A stretch of 64,000 nucleotides of DNA from CALLPQ01 sp039819545. Its GTDB lineage: Bacteria > Pseudomonadota > Alphaproteobacteria > Caulobacterales > Parvularculaceae. The position numbers and the translations under genes were made by a program. This document shows, one piece after another, positions 9,651 to 18,863 of this stretch; the first letter of the stretch is position 1, and each line of letters begins with the position of its first letter. The notes under the pieces were generated by a model that saw nothing but the letters and a program-made list of their open reading frames with translations, did not search any database and was not told the DNA's origin. The stretch lies in assembly GCA_039819545.1 (NCBI GenBank), contig JBCBRS010000002.1:124001-188000 (forward strand). Direction: 5' to 3'.

Positions 9651-10567
9651 CCGATCCGCAATCGGCACCACTTTCACTCCGCCATAATGTAATCGTCTGT
9701 GTCCATAACGGCTTGAGCGACGTAACACAGTGCCTGAACGCTTTGCGTGATCACTGGACAGGTTCGGGACTCGACACTTTATTGATCGTTGACGATTGCT
9801 CTGCGGAGGAAACCAGTACCTTTCTCGATACATTTTGCGAGGCGTTTGAGGCGGCGACGCTCATTCGTCTGGACCAGCAACATTTTTACACGAAGGCGGC
9901 CAATCGCGGGTTACGGTTCTCCCAGGCTGATCTGCACACTCTCCTGAATAGCGATACAATCGTAACCGCTGGCTGGGCAAATAGTATCCGGCGTATTTTT
10001 GAGGTTGATAAAAATGTGGGTATCGCCGGGCCCATGTCGAATGCAGCCAGCACCCAATCCTTGCCTCATGTGAAAAGTAAGGACGGTCAAACCGCCATCA
10101 ATCATCTGCCAGATGGGATGGGTCCGGATCATTTTGCGAGGGCGGTGCGCGGTCTTGCGGCAGGGCTCACGATCCCTTACGTGCCGGTTGTCCATGGCTT
10201 TTGCTACACGATCCACCAGAAGGTTATCGACCGCATTGGGCTCCTTGATGAGGACACTTTCCCCACCGGCTATGGCGAGGAAAACGATTATAGCTTCCGC
10301 TGTGAAGATGCAGGCTTTGCGCTTGCTATTGCGCTTGATTGTTTTGTCTACCACGCGAAATCGCGCAGCTATTCAAAAGATCAACAGCAATCCTTCACAA
10401 AGGCGGGCCAAGCAGCGCTGGTGAAAAAACACAGTATGCAGCGTATCGAAAACGCCATCGCCACCATGGAGGCTCAGCCGTCACTCCGCACGCTGCGCGA
10501 AAAGGTTCTCGCCTATTGGCCAGAACATGATTTTCTTGGTACGGCCTCAAGGGAGACGTCTGCGTGA
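9647..10567 (+). CDS. Family 2 glycosyltransferase (WbbL/rhamnosyltransferase-like)
   Basis: A 306-aa GT2 enzyme of GT-A fold. It has the N-terminal nucleotide-binding strand NVIVCVHNG, LIVDDCS, the metal-binding segment LLNSDTIV and the acceptor-side motif GYGEENDYSFR, typical of rhamnosyltransferases that add a sugar to a lipid-linked or polymer acceptor. The ATG overlaps the preceding stop by 4 nt and has GGGAGG 4 nt upstream, so it is translationally coupled. No transmembrane segment is evident. Given rmlBDAC nearby, dTDP-L-rhamnose is a plausible donor, but this is inference. Confidence 0.88.
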   Translation: MTDPQSAPLSLRHNVIVCVHNGLSDVTQCLNALRDHWTGSGLDTLLIVDDCSAEETSTFLDTFCEAFEAATLIRLDQQHFYTKAANRGLRFSQADLHTLLNSDTIVTAGWANSIRRIFEVDKNVGIAGPMSNAASTQSLPHVKSKDGQTAINHLPDGMGPDHFARAVRGLAAGLTIPYVPVVHGFCYTIHQKVIDRIGLLDEDTFPTGYGEENDYSFRCEDAGFALAIALDCFVYHAKSRSYSKDQQQSFTKAGQAALVKKHSMQRIENAIATMEAQPSLRTLREKVLAYWPEHDFLGTASRETSA

Positions 10568-11385
10568 GTGTTCGGGTCCATTCCGTCGAAAGCCGCAAGG
10601 GTCCGGCAAGCGTCATTCGAGACCTGCGCAAGGGTCTCGACCACGGCCCATTGTGGCGAAGTTTTGCCTGGGATGAAATTCAGAACCGTTATCGGCGCAG
10701 CGCCGTGGGCATTGCATGGATTGGCCTGTCCTATCTGTTCTTCGTCCTGGTCATTGTCATCTTTTTCCGCGGCCTCGCCCAGGCCGATAGCCAAGGATAT
10801 CTGTATCACGTGGCAGTGGGCTATGCAGCATTCACTTTTATGATGGGCAATATCACCGATGGCTGCGAAGTGTTTCGCACCGCGCGAACCTGGATCAAAA
10901 GTACATCGCTGCCCTATTCCATCTACATTTATAAAAGTATCTCGCGTTCGCTTTTCACCTTTGCACTGCATTTGGTGGCTGGCTTAGTCGTCATGATTTG
11001 TTTTGGCTGGCGTCCCTCTGCGTCCATCCTGCTGACCATTCCAGCGATTGCGATTTTCTTGATCAATGCGGTATGGGTACAGCTTTTCTTCGGTCTTTTG
11101 GCGACACGGTTTAACGATATCGTGCACCTTGTAACGACCATCACACGGGTTTTGTTTTTTACGACACCGATTATCTGGACAATCGATCAACGCACCGGGC
11201 TCGTGCGCGATCTCGCCATGATTAACCCGTTGACTCATTTTATTGAAATTTTTCGCGCACCCCTCATAGGCGCTACAATCATGCCGCAAAGCTGGCCGAT
11301 TGTGCTTGCCCTCACCGCGCTTGGTTGGGTCGCCGCAATCATTGTCGCCTCCGCGATGACGCGGCGCCTGCCCTTCTGGCTTTAG
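10564..11385 (+). CDS. wzm: ABC-2 type polysaccharide export permease (Wzm/KpsM-like)
   Basis: A 273-aa inner-membrane protein with about six hydrophobic segments and an N-terminal amphipathic stretch (SFAWDEIQNRYRRSAVGIAW) characteristic of polysaccharide ABC permeases. The late segment FFTTPIIWTIDQR and NPLTHFIEIFRAPLIG are hallmarks of the family. It starts at a GTG that overlaps the previous stop by 4 nt, with GGGAGA 7 nt upstream. It should pair with the ATPase encoded 18 nt downstream to move a lipid-linked glycan across the inner membrane. The call is firm; the symbol is by family resemblance. Confidence 0.92.
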   Translation: MSVRVHSVESRKGPASVIRDLRKGLDHGPLWRSFAWDEIQNRYRRSAVGIAWIGLSYLFFVLVIVIFFRGLAQADSQGYLYHVAVGYAAFTFMMGNITDGCEVFRTARTWIKSTSLPYSIYIYKSISRSLFTFALHLVAGLVVMICFGWRPSASILLTIPAIAIFLINAVWVQLFFGLLATRFNDIVHLVTTITRVLFFTTPIIWTIDQRTGLVRDLAMINPLTHFIEIFRAPLIGATIMPQSWPIVLALTALGWVAAIIVASAMTRRLPFWL

Positions 11386-11403
11386 GGGGCATACTGCATC
11401 ACC

Positions 11404-12225
11404 ATGGCCCATTTGATCGCCGATGACATAACCCTTCAGTTCCCTCTGCATAGCAAGGCACAGGTGCAAGCCGATAGCGACGATAGCGGCGTTGACGATC
11501 GACTGATCACCAATAGCCGTGGCCGCATTGTGGGCATCCAGGCACTGCGTAATATCAACTTCTCCCTCAATGAAGGTGATCGTCTGGGTCTAATTGGCCA
11601 GAACGGGTCTGGGAAAACAACGCTTCTCCAGGTGCTTGCTGAAATCATGGTGCCAGACGCGGGTACACTGACCATTGAAGGGCGCTCCACCAACCTTCTC
11701 AATATCAATTTGGGAATGCAGCCCGGCGCCTCGGCAGATCGCAACATCACGTTGCGCGGCCTTGCCGCCGGGCATTCGCTCGCAGCAATTGATCAGTGCC
11801 GGGTGGAGATCATTGACTTTGCTCAGCTTGGTGAGTTTGCCCACATGCCCGTCGAGACTTACTCTGCCGGTATGCGCATGCGGCTCAATTATGCAATCGC
11901 TACTGCGTTTCAACCGGAAATCCTGATCCTAGATGAATGGCTTTCCACCGGCGACATCGCCTTTCGCGAACGCGCCACCGCCCGTATGAAACAGTTTGTT
12001 GATCAGGCTGGGATCCTTATTCTTGCCTCCCATAGCGAAAAGCTCCTGAAAGATAATTGCAACCGCGCAATCTGGCTTGATCAGGGGCGCATCCGCGCCG
12101 ATGGGGATGTGAACGACCTGTGGGAGGCCTACGCGGCGGAACAGAAAAAGCGCGTCGATGAAGACGCAAGATTGCGCGCGCCGGAACATGATCCCACCCC
12201 CGCCAACAAAACGGCGGCAACATAA
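11404..12225 (+). CDS. wzt: Polysaccharide export ABC transporter ATP-binding protein (Wzt/KpsT-like, short form)
   Basis: A 273-aa ABC ATPase. Walker A is GQNGSGKTTLL (near residues 63-73), the signature is YSAGMRMRL (about 152), Walker B is ILILDEW (about 173-179) and the switch His is in LASHSEK. An acidic insert lies at residues 20-40. The chain ends soon after the nucleotide-binding domain, so it lacks the C-terminal beta-sandwich domain that in some Wzt proteins recognises a terminal modification of the O-antigen. It resembles KpsT/RfbE-type ATPases, which export unmodified chains. It follows the permease gene and overlaps the next gene by 1 nt (TAATG). Confidence 0.92.
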   Translation: MAHLIADDITLQFPLHSKAQVQADSDDSGVDDRLITNSRGRIVGIQALRNINFSLNEGDRLGLIGQNGSGKTTLLQVLAEIMVPDAGTLTIEGRSTNLLNINLGMQPGASADRNITLRGLAAGHSLAAIDQCRVEIIDFAQLGEFAHMPVETYSAGMRMRLNYAIATAFQPEILILDEWLSTGDIAFRERATARMKQFVDQAGILILASHSEKLLKDNCNRAIWLDQGRIRADGDVNDLWEAYAAEQKKRVDEDARLRAPEHDPTPANKTAAT

Positions 12226-14831
12226 TGGCCGGCGCAGGTACAAAAACGGCACCGAAACCCGAACAAACAGTCTGGTTTACGATCTGCGCGCGCAACTACA
12301 TCGCCTACGCCCAGACCCTGTTTATCTCCCTTCGCAATCATCACCCCGATGCGCATTTCGTCATATTTCTCGCTGATGCGCCCTTGCGCAGCGAAGACCT
12401 TGGGCAATTGACTGTTCCAATCGACACGCCTGGGTTTGAGATCATGGCGGCCGCCGACCTCGGCATACCGCACTTTGCTGACATGACGGTGCGCTACGAT
12501 GTGATGGAACTGGCGACCGCCATAAAGCCCGATTGTTTCCGCCATCTTTTTTCGCAGGCCGATGCCAAGCGCGCCATTTATCTGGACCCGGATATTTATG
12601 TGACGAGCGCACTTGACCAGGTTAATCGCGCATTCGACCAAGACGAAGCGCTCGTCCTGACCCCTCATATTCGCAGACCTTTCCCCGACAAGGCGCACCC
12701 TGACGATACACAGATCATGCGCGCGGGCGTTTATAACCTTGGCTTCGCGGCCATGCGTGCGTGCTCTGATGTGAGCCGATTGCTCGACTGGTGGTCAGAA
12801 AAACTCAAGGTTACTGGCCATAATGACCTGTCACGCGGGCAGTTTGTCGATCAGCGTTATATGGACCTTGCACCCGCCTTCGTTGAGCGTACTCACATTC
12901 TTCGCCATGCAGGCTATAATGCGGCCTACTGGAACCTGCACGATCGGGTGATCAACCGCGCATACCACAATGATGACAAACACTGGACCGCAGATGGCGA
13001 CCCGCTTGCTTTTTTTCATTTTTCGGGCGTGGTTCCGGGCCATCGGTCAATTTTTTCAAAGCACCAGAACCGCTATGAGCGCGGCGATATCGGCCCCCTT
13101 GCCCGGTTGCTTGATGCGTATTTGGATCATCTTGACGCCAACGGACAAGCGTATTTTTCGCAAATTCCGTATGCCTATGATCACGATGTTGATGGCCTAC
13201 CCATCACCAATCTGATGCGGTCAGCTTTTGCAAGCCGCTTCCCCGATGGCTCGCCCTTAAGCGAACCGGCAAACACTCGCGCTAAATTTGATGTCGCGTG
13301 GATTATGCGAGCCAAGAAAGAAGGCGACGTACCGCCACTCCTCTCGCAAGCGTGGCAGGCACGGCCCGATGTGCAGCACGCCTTTTCCCTAGAAACACAG
13401 GCAGGCCGCGATCAATTCACGCGGTGGTTTGCCCGTGAAGGGGCGCAGATGTTTGATCTGCCAAGTCCTGTTATTGATGCGTGTACGGCGACTTTTTCTG
13501 GCGAGGCCCTAGCGGGAGCGAAAGCGGTTCTGGCGCGCGGGGCAAGCCGGGTCCTGGCAGCGGCCCCAAGCTTGCGCCCGCTTTATCGCCACATTCCAGT
13601 CACCACCCGCGCCCGGGTCAAAACGGCGCTTTTTCGCGCTGCAGCAACGCCGGGGGAGCAGCCTGCTGAGCAAGCCAACCGAGCGGCGACAGGTGGTTTC
13701 GATGAAAACCGAACGCCAGGCGTTCACCTCTACGGTTATCTCCAGGCTAAGAGCGGTATTGGCGCGAGTGCTCGCGGGCTGGCTCATCTATTGGACGGGG
13801 CAAACATCCCCTTCGGAACAATTAGCTTCTCCAATCCCGGTGACGAACGTGAGAGCGAACCCTTCATCGCCCGCAAAGCGCCGCGGTCCGGCTATCGGAT
13901 CAGCGTCATCAATGCGAATGCAGAGCAGGTTTTGGTCCTTGATGAACTCATCGATCCCAACCGACTCGCGGGTACGTACCGCGTTGGCTATTGGGCGTGG
14001 GAACTGGCCCGGTTTCCGCAAGCCTGGATATCTGCACTGGACCGACTTGACGAAGTCTGGGTACCGAGCAGTTTTGTGGCGGATAGCTTGCGTGCGGTTA
14101 CGAAAAAACCGGTGCACGTCCTTCCCCATCTTGCTCCGGACGTTACCGCCGCGCCGCAAACGCCCGCGCCACTCCCCGCCGGCATCCCCCGCGATGCGCT
14201 GATCTTTTTGACCGCGCTTGATCTCAATTCATATCTGGAGCGCAAGAACCCCGCAGCGACCATTGCTGCATTCAAGTCGGCATTTGCGACGTCCCCTGAT
14301 GCGCCGCATCTGATTATCCAGATCAACGGCGTCCAAAATGCCAGCGCCGATCTTGCCACCTTACGCACCGCCATCGCGGGCGTCCCCCACATCCACCTTT
14401 TGACCGAGGCGCTCAGCGACGGCGCCTTCTTTGCGCTCCATCGGCGGGCTGACGTCTTTGTATCGCTGCACCGGGCGGAGGGGTATGGCCTTAATATGGC
14501 CGCCGCCATGGCCGCGGGCAAACCAGTCATCGCAACCGACTATTCAGGCAATCGCGATTTTATGGATGAGACGTGTGCGGTACCGATTGCGCATCGCCTC
14601 ATCCCCGTGCCGCAAGGTGCCTACCCCCGTGCGGCGGGGCAGGTCTGGGCGGAGCCCGATCACGAGGCAGCGGTCGTCGCCATGCGGGCCCTCGCCGATG
14701 ATCCTACACATAGGGCCACGCTTGGCGCCCGGGCATCAGCGCGGATCAAGGCCCATAGCGGCTCTAGCCCCCTGCGAGCGCAGATACTGGCCCGATTGGC
14801 GGATATTGACCCCGCCCTTTCCGTCGCATAA
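12225..14831 (+). CDS. Bifunctional glycosyltransferase: GT8-like N-terminal half fused to GT4 C-terminal half
   Basis: An 868-aa cytoplasmic protein. The first 300 residues look like a GT-A nucleotide-sugar transferase (FTICARNYIAYAQTLFISLR, and IYLDPDIYV with the DxD-type metal site). A linker of about 180 residues follows. The C-terminal 370 residues are a GT-B GT4 enzyme (GYLQAKSGIGASARG, YWAWELARFP, HRAEGYGLNMAAAMAAGKP with the conserved E-x7-E region). The start overlaps the stop of the ABC ATPase gene by 1 nt. Its position after the transporter suggests it belongs to the same polymer pathway. Donor and acceptor are unknown. It is the last clear gene before a 139-nt gap and the rml genes. 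Confidence 0.88.
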   Translation: MAGAGTKTAPKPEQTVWFTICARNYIAYAQTLFISLRNHHPDAHFVIFLADAPLRSEDLGQLTVPIDTPGFEIMAAADLGIPHFADMTVRYDVMELATAIKPDCFRHLFSQADAKRAIYLDPDIYVTSALDQVNRAFDQDEALVLTPHIRRPFPDKAHPDDTQIMRAGVYNLGFAAMRACSDVSRLLDWWSEKLKVTGHNDLSRGQFVDQRYMDLAPAFVERTHILRHAGYNAAYWNLHDRVINRAYHNDDKHWTADGDPLAFFHFSGVVPGHRSIFSKHQNRYERGDIGPLARLLDAYLDHLDANGQAYFSQIPYAYDHDVDGLPITNLMRSAFASRFPDGSPLSEPANTRAKFDVAWIMRAKKEGDVPPLLSQAWQARPDVQHAFSLETQAGRDQFTRWFAREGAQMFDLPSPVIDACTATFSGEALAGAKAVLARGASRVLAAAPSLRPLYRHIPVTTRARVKTALFRAAATPGEQPAEQANRAATGGFDENRTPGVHLYGYLQAKSGIGASARGLAHLLDGANIPFGTISFSNPGDERESEPFIARKAPRSGYRISVINANAEQVLVLDELIDPNRLAGTYRVGYWAWELARFPQAWISALDRLDEVWVPSSFVADSLRAVTKKPVHVLPHLAPDVTAAPQTPAPLPAGIPRDALIFLTALDLNSYLERKNPAATIAAFKSAFATSPDAPHLIIQINGVQNASADLATLRTAIAGVPHIHLLTEALSDGAFFALHRRADVFVSLHRAEGYGLNMAAAMAAGKPVIATDYSGNRDFMDETCAVPIAHRLIPVPQGAYPRAAGQVWAEPDHEAAVVAMRALADDPTHRATLGARASARIKAHSGSSPLRAQILARLADIDPALSVA

Positions 14832-14970
14832 TCCGCGCCATTTCCGGGTTCCAGGCAGCACGCAAGGGGTGGCGACATGCCCCCCAATGTGCCAAAACGC
14901 GATCTGGGCGAGGGACCATTTGTCCCGTCCCCGCCTTCGGTGTCTCTAAGGGTTGGCAGGACCGGCGATC

Positions 14971-16020
14971 ATGAAATTTCTCATCACCGGCGGTGCCGGC
15001 TTTATCGGATCAGCAGTGGTACGCCAGGCGTTGGATGCCGGACACGACGTGGTTAATCTCGACAAGCTAACCTATGCTGCCAATCTGGATAACCTGAAAG
15101 GGTGGGACGACCGACCTGGTTATCAATTCTCGCAAACCGATATCTGCGATAGCGCCGCCCTTCGCTTGCTCTTTGCGCAGACAAAGCCCGATGCGGTTAT
15201 CCATCTGGCGGCCGAATCCCACGTGGACAGGTCTATCGATGGGCCCGGCGCGTTTATCGAAACCAACATTATCGGCACGTTCGAATTGCTGGCGGCGGCG
15301 CGTGGCTATTACGAAGGGCTAGCGGGCGATGCCCGCGACCAGTTCCGGTTTCTGCATGTCTCCACCGATGAGGTCTACGGCACCCTTGGCGCCGAGGGGC
15401 TTTTTACCGAGACAACGCCTTACGCGCCCAACTCGCCCTATTCAGCCTCCAAAGCCTCGTCGGACTTCCTGGTGCGGGCGTGGGGGGAGACCTATGGCCT
15501 GCCCGTGGTCACCAGCAATTGTTCGAACAATTACGGCCCCTATCAGTTTCCAGAAAAGCTAATCCCGGTGGTGGTGCTGGCCGCGCTCGAGGGAAAACAG
15601 ATTCCGATCTACGGCAAGGGCGAGAATGTGCGCGATTGGCTCTATGTGGAAGATCACGCTACCGCGCTCCTGACCATCGTCGAAAAAGGCAAGCTTGGCG
15701 AGACCTACAACGTAGGCGGCCATAATGAACGCCGCAATATAGATCTTGTGACCACAATCTGTACACTGATGGATGAGTTATCACCAAAGAACCATCCGCA
15801 CGAAGATCTGATCACCTATGTGACTGATCGACCGGGTCATGACATGCGGTACGCGATTGATGCCGGCAAAATCGAACGCGATCTTGGCTGGCGCCCCACT
15901 GTGACGGTTGAAGAAGGCATGCGGCGAACCGTTGAATGGTATCTCAGCAATAGCTGGTGGTGGCAGGCGATCCGGGAGCGCGGCTTTTCCGATGATCGCC
16001 TTGGGTTGAAAACGAAGTAA
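14971..16020 (+). CDS. rmlB: dTDP-glucose 4,6-dehydratase
   Basis: A 349-aa short-chain dehydrogenase/reductase that converts dTDP-D-glucose to dTDP-4-keto-6-deoxy-D-glucose, the second step of dTDP-L-rhamnose synthesis. The NAD-binding motif GGAGFIGS is at the N-terminus, AAESHVDRSI follows, and the active-site region is STDEVYG and YSASKASSD with the YxxxK pair. NCSNNYGPYQFPEKLIP is diagnostic. I chose the ATG at 14971; a TTG at 14953 would add six residues. First gene of the rhamnose set, followed by rmlD after 53 nt. Confidence 0.97.
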   Translation: MKFLITGGAGFIGSAVVRQALDAGHDVVNLDKLTYAANLDNLKGWDDRPGYQFSQTDICDSAALRLLFAQTKPDAVIHLAAESHVDRSIDGPGAFIETNIIGTFELLAAARGYYEGLAGDARDQFRFLHVSTDEVYGTLGAEGLFTETTPYAPNSPYSASKASSDFLVRAWGETYGLPVVTSNCSNNYGPYQFPEKLIPVVVLAALEGKQIPIYGKGENVRDWLYVEDHATALLTIVEKGKLGETYNVGGHNERRNIDLVTTICTLMDELSPKNHPHEDLITYVTDRPGHDMRYAIDAGKIERDLGWRPTVTVEEGMRRTVEWYLSNSWWWQAIRERGFSDDRLGLKTK

Positions 16021-16073
16021 CCCACGCCGCTACCTCTATCCAATTTCATCAGTAATCAGACCGTGAGAAGCAC

Positions 16074-16952
16074 ATGGCAAACCCATTCCTGATCATTGGG
16101 CGCACCGGCCAGGTGGCGAGCGAGCTTCAATTGCTCTTCACGCAAACACAGACGAGTTTCGTTGGTATCGATCGCACCAGCCTTGATCTTGCCACCCTTA
16201 CGGACCCGGCGCCCCTAACCGCTTTCATTGACGAACACCAGCCACGTGCCGTCCTGAATGCCGCAGCCTATACGGCAGTCGATGCAGCTGAAAACGACGC
16301 CGATACCGCAGTGCGGGTGAACGCGCATGCGCCGGGCCATATGGCCGATGCCTGTGCCCATGCTGGTATTCCGTTGGTACACATTTCCACCGATTTCGTT
16401 TTTGATGGCGACGCCGATACACCCTATACGGAGGATATGCCGTGTAATCCCCTCGGCGTTTATGGCCAGACCAAATATGAAGGCGAGATGAGAGTGCGCG
16501 ATAGCGGCGCGGTTCACGCGGTTCTGCGGACCTCCTGGGTTTTTTCTGCGCATGGAAAAAACTTTGTCAAAACCATGCTCCGTCTGGGCACGGCTCACGA
16601 CAAGCTAACCGTCGTGGCGGACCAGTGGGGGGGACCCACACCCGCGGGCGCCATTGCGCGCGCGATGGTCACCGTCGCAGAAGGGCTCATCAGCGCACCG
16701 GAAAAATCGGGGCTCTATCATTTTGCCGGAACGCCGCCCACCAATTGGGCAGGGCTTGCCCGCAGCAGCCTGTGTGCCGCCGGAATCACCACACCGGTGG
16801 AGGACATCACCACCGCGCAGTATCCAACGTCGGCGCGCCGTCCGGCCTATTCGGTTTTGAATTGCGATAAAATCAACCAGACGTTCGGGATCACGTCCCC
16901 CGACTGGGAAAAAAGCCTCATCGGTATCGTTCGGGAGCTAAAACAGGTGTAA
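16074..16952 (+). CDS. rmlD: dTDP-4-dehydrorhamnose reductase
   Basis: A 292-aa NAD(P)-dependent reductase performing the last step to dTDP-L-rhamnose. Visible features are the glycine-rich start (IIGRTGQVASEL), NAAAYTAVDAAE, the catalytic region HISTDFVFDG and the YGQTKYEGE motif carrying the Tyr-Lys pair, then LRTSWVF. GAGAAG lies just upstream of the ATG. It sits between rmlB and rmlA in the same direction. All four rml genes are present and intact, so the pathway should be complete. Confidence 0.96.
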   Translation: MANPFLIIGRTGQVASELQLLFTQTQTSFVGIDRTSLDLATLTDPAPLTAFIDEHQPRAVLNAAAYTAVDAAENDADTAVRVNAHAPGHMADACAHAGIPLVHISTDFVFDGDADTPYTEDMPCNPLGVYGQTKYEGEMRVRDSGAVHAVLRTSWVFSAHGKNFVKTMLRLGTAHDKLTVVADQWGGPTPAGAIARAMVTVAEGLISAPEKSGLYHFAGTPPTNWAGLARSSLCAAGITTPVEDITTAQYPTSARRPAYSVLNCDKINQTFGITSPDWEKSLIGIVRELKQV

Positions 16953-17003
16953 CACCGCGACTATCATGAATGCGCCCGAAACAGCGGGCCAATGGAGGCA
17001 CCC

Positions 17004-17873
17004 ATGAAGGGCATTATTCTCGCGGGCGGATCGGGCACGCGGCTTTACCCGATTACCAAAGCGGCCTGCAAACAGTTGCTGCCGGTTTATGACAAACCGA
17101 TGATCTACTATCCGCTGTCAGTGCTGATGCTATCGGGGATCAGGGACATCCTGATCATCACCACACCGGAGGATCAGGCAATCTTCCGACGTCTCCTCGG
17201 TGATGGGGCAAATTGGGGTATTAATCTGAGCTATGCCATCCAGCCAGAGCCCAAAGGCCTCGCCCAGGCGATGATCATCGGCGAAGAACATATTGCCGGT
17301 GAAAAAAGTGCGCTGATCCTCGGGGACAATATCTTCTACGGGCACGGATTACCTGAAATGCTGCAGGATGCTGCAAGCCTTAGGGAGGGGGCGGTTGTCT
17401 TTGGCAGCCATGTGCAGGACCCTGAGCGCTACGGTGTCGTTGACTTTGACGAAAGTGGTAACGCCCTGAGCATTGAAGAAAAACCAACAGATCCAAAATC
17501 GAATTACGCGGTTACAGGGCTCTATTTTTACGATGAGACCGTCTGTGAGCGTGCCCGGAAGGTAGAGCCCTCCTCGCGCGGTGAACTCGAAATCACCACG
17601 CTTAACGAGATGTATCTCAATGATAATCAGATGGCGGTAAAGTTGCTTGGCCGCGGCTTTGCCTGGCTTGATACGGGTACGTATGATTCTCTTTTACAGG
17701 CTGGACAGTTTGTGCACACCATGGAGGAACGCCAGGGGCTGAAGATTGGCTGTATTGAAGAGGTTGCCTTCCGAATGGGCTATATTAATGCTGGCGCTCT
17801 GCGCAGTTTAGCAGAACCGCTTCTGAAAAGCGGGTATGGCCAATATCTTATTCAAATCGCCGACGAAGGATAA
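17004..17873 (+). CDS. rmlA: Glucose-1-phosphate thymidylyltransferase
   Basis: A 289-aa nucleotidyltransferase that makes dTDP-glucose from dTTP and glucose-1-phosphate. The N-terminus GIILAGGSGTRLYPITKA is the nucleotide-binding signature. KQLLPVYDKPMIYYPL, ILGDNIFYG and FAWLDTGTYDSL are all diagnostic. I prefer the ATG at 17004 because GGAGG precedes it with good spacing; an in-frame ATG at 16992 would add four residues. First committed step of the pathway and usually feedback-controlled by dTDP-rhamnose in this family. Confidence 0.97.
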   Translation: MKGIILAGGSGTRLYPITKAACKQLLPVYDKPMIYYPLSVLMLSGIRDILIITTPEDQAIFRRLLGDGANWGINLSYAIQPEPKGLAQAMIIGEEHIAGEKSALILGDNIFYGHGLPEMLQDAASLREGAVVFGSHVQDPERYGVVDFDESGNALSIEEKPTDPKSNYAVTGLYFYDETVCERARKVEPSSRGELEITTLNEMYLNDNQMAVKLLGRGFAWLDTGTYDSLLQAGQFVHTMEERQGLKIGCIEEVAFRMGYINAGALRSLAEPLLKSGYGQYLIQIADEG

Positions 17874-17878
17874 AAGCC

Positions 17879-18433
17879 ATGGATGTGGAAACGCTCGATA
17901 TTGAGGCGGTCAAAGTCATAACGCCGCGCCGACTCGAAGATGATCGCGGCTATTTTACCGAAACCTATAATCAGCGACAGTTTGATGAGAAAGTAACACC
18001 GCTCACCTTTGTGCAGGACAATGCGTCTTTTTCAAAACATCAGTATACCGTGCGGGGGCTCCACTATCAGTCACCACCCTTTGCCCAGGATAAACTTGTC
18101 CGTGTTCTGAAAGGCAGCATTCTCGATGTGGTCGTCGATGTGCGAAAAGGCTCGCCCACCTATGGGCAATCCGTGAGCGCAGAACTTTCCGCCGAAAATG
18201 GAAAGCAATTGCTTTGTCCCATCGGCTTTTTGCATGGCTTTATGACGCTGGAATCCGACACACTCGTCGCCTACAAAGTCACGAACTTCTATGACGGCGC
18301 ATCTGACGGCGGCGTCTTCTGGGCCTCCCCGGACCTAAAACTGCCATGGCCCGTGGGCCCTGAGGCTGCGCATCTATCGGAAAAAGACTTGAAGGCACCC
18401 ACCTTCGGCACGTTTGAAACCCCCTTCACATGA
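17879..18433 (+). CDS. rmlC: dTDP-4-dehydrorhamnose 3,5-epimerase
   Basis: A 184-aa cupin-fold epimerase that converts dTDP-4-keto-6-deoxyglucose to dTDP-4-keto-rhamnose. Recognisable segments are DDRGYFTETY, FVQDNASFSKHQYTVRGLHYQ with the catalytic His region, DVVVDVRKGSPTYG and GFLHGFMTLE. It begins 5 nt after rmlA, with AAGGA upstream of the ATG, so it is co-transcribed. Length is typical of the family. A short hairpin follows the stop codon. Confidence 0.97.
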   Translation: MDVETLDIEAVKVITPRRLEDDRGYFTETYNQRQFDEKVTPLTFVQDNASFSKHQYTVRGLHYQSPPFAQDKLVRVLKGSILDVVVDVRKGSPTYGQSVSAELSAENGKQLLCPIGFLHGFMTLESDTLVAYKVTNFYDGASDGGVFWASPDLKLPWPVGPEAAHLSEKDLKAPTFGTFETPFT

Positions 18434-18438
18434 ACCAT

Positions 18439-18461
18439 CCCCGCATCATGCAGATGCGAGG
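18439..18461 (+). terminator. Possible hairpin terminator after rmlC
   Basis: A 9-bp stem with one mismatch (CCCCGCATC pairing with GATGCGAGG) and a 5-nt loop starts 5 nt after the rmlC stop. It lacks a clear T-run, so it may be a weak or Rho-assisted terminator, or simply an RNA 3'-end stabilising hairpin. Confidence 0.35.
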
Positions 18462-18539
18462 ATGACCTAACCCCGATTGGTCCATGAGGGGGAACGGTAG
18501 AGAGAGTGGACCTTCCGGGATCATTCAGAACCGTGAGGC

Positions 18540-18863
18540 TTAGCCTTGTGTGTCGTCGCTCTCGCCATCAGCCTCATCGTTAGCGTTGTCAGCGGCGCCC
18601 TCTTCTTCGGGGGTACCACCGTCGGATTTTGATGCTTTCCAGTCTTCATATTCACCTTCGGAGAGCTCACCCGAGCCATCAATATCGAAATTGACAAATT
18701 CGTCTTCTGTCACATCAGGCGCAACTGCCTGTACTTCAGACAGTGACAAACCGCCGGAGGCGTCGGTATCGATGATATTAAAGTCACTGGCGTGGGCGGC
18801 AAGCGCTGCGCCGCCAAAGGTTGCTACACAAATGATCGTTCCAAAGAGGCATTTGATTGTCAT
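18540..18863 (-). CDS. Secreted EF-hand calcium-binding protein
   Basis: A 107-aa protein with a signal peptide (about residues 1-25, ending ALAAHA). Two canonical EF-hand loops follow: DTDASGGLSLSE and DIDGSGELSEGE, each with Asp at loop positions 1 and 3, Ser 5, Gly 6 and Glu 12. The last 35 residues are a highly acidic, low-complexity tail. It probably binds Ca2+ in the periplasm or outside the cell; the target is unknown. I chose the second of two close ATGs (18863) because AAGGA is 7 nt upstream of it; the first ATG (18869) leaves only 1 nt. Convergent with the rml operon. Confidence 0.8.
   Translation of the reverse strand: MTIKCLFGTIICVATFGGAALAAHASDFNIIDTDASGGLSLSEVQAVAPDVTEDEFVNFDIDGSGELSEGEYEDWKASKSDGGTPEEEGAADNANDEADGESDDTQG

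Noticed and set aside
702..18433. Horizontal acquisition of the polysaccharide locus as a mobile island
   Set aside because: No integrase, transposase, tRNA or flanking direct repeats are visible and base composition does not shift clearly; acquisition remains possible but unsupported here.
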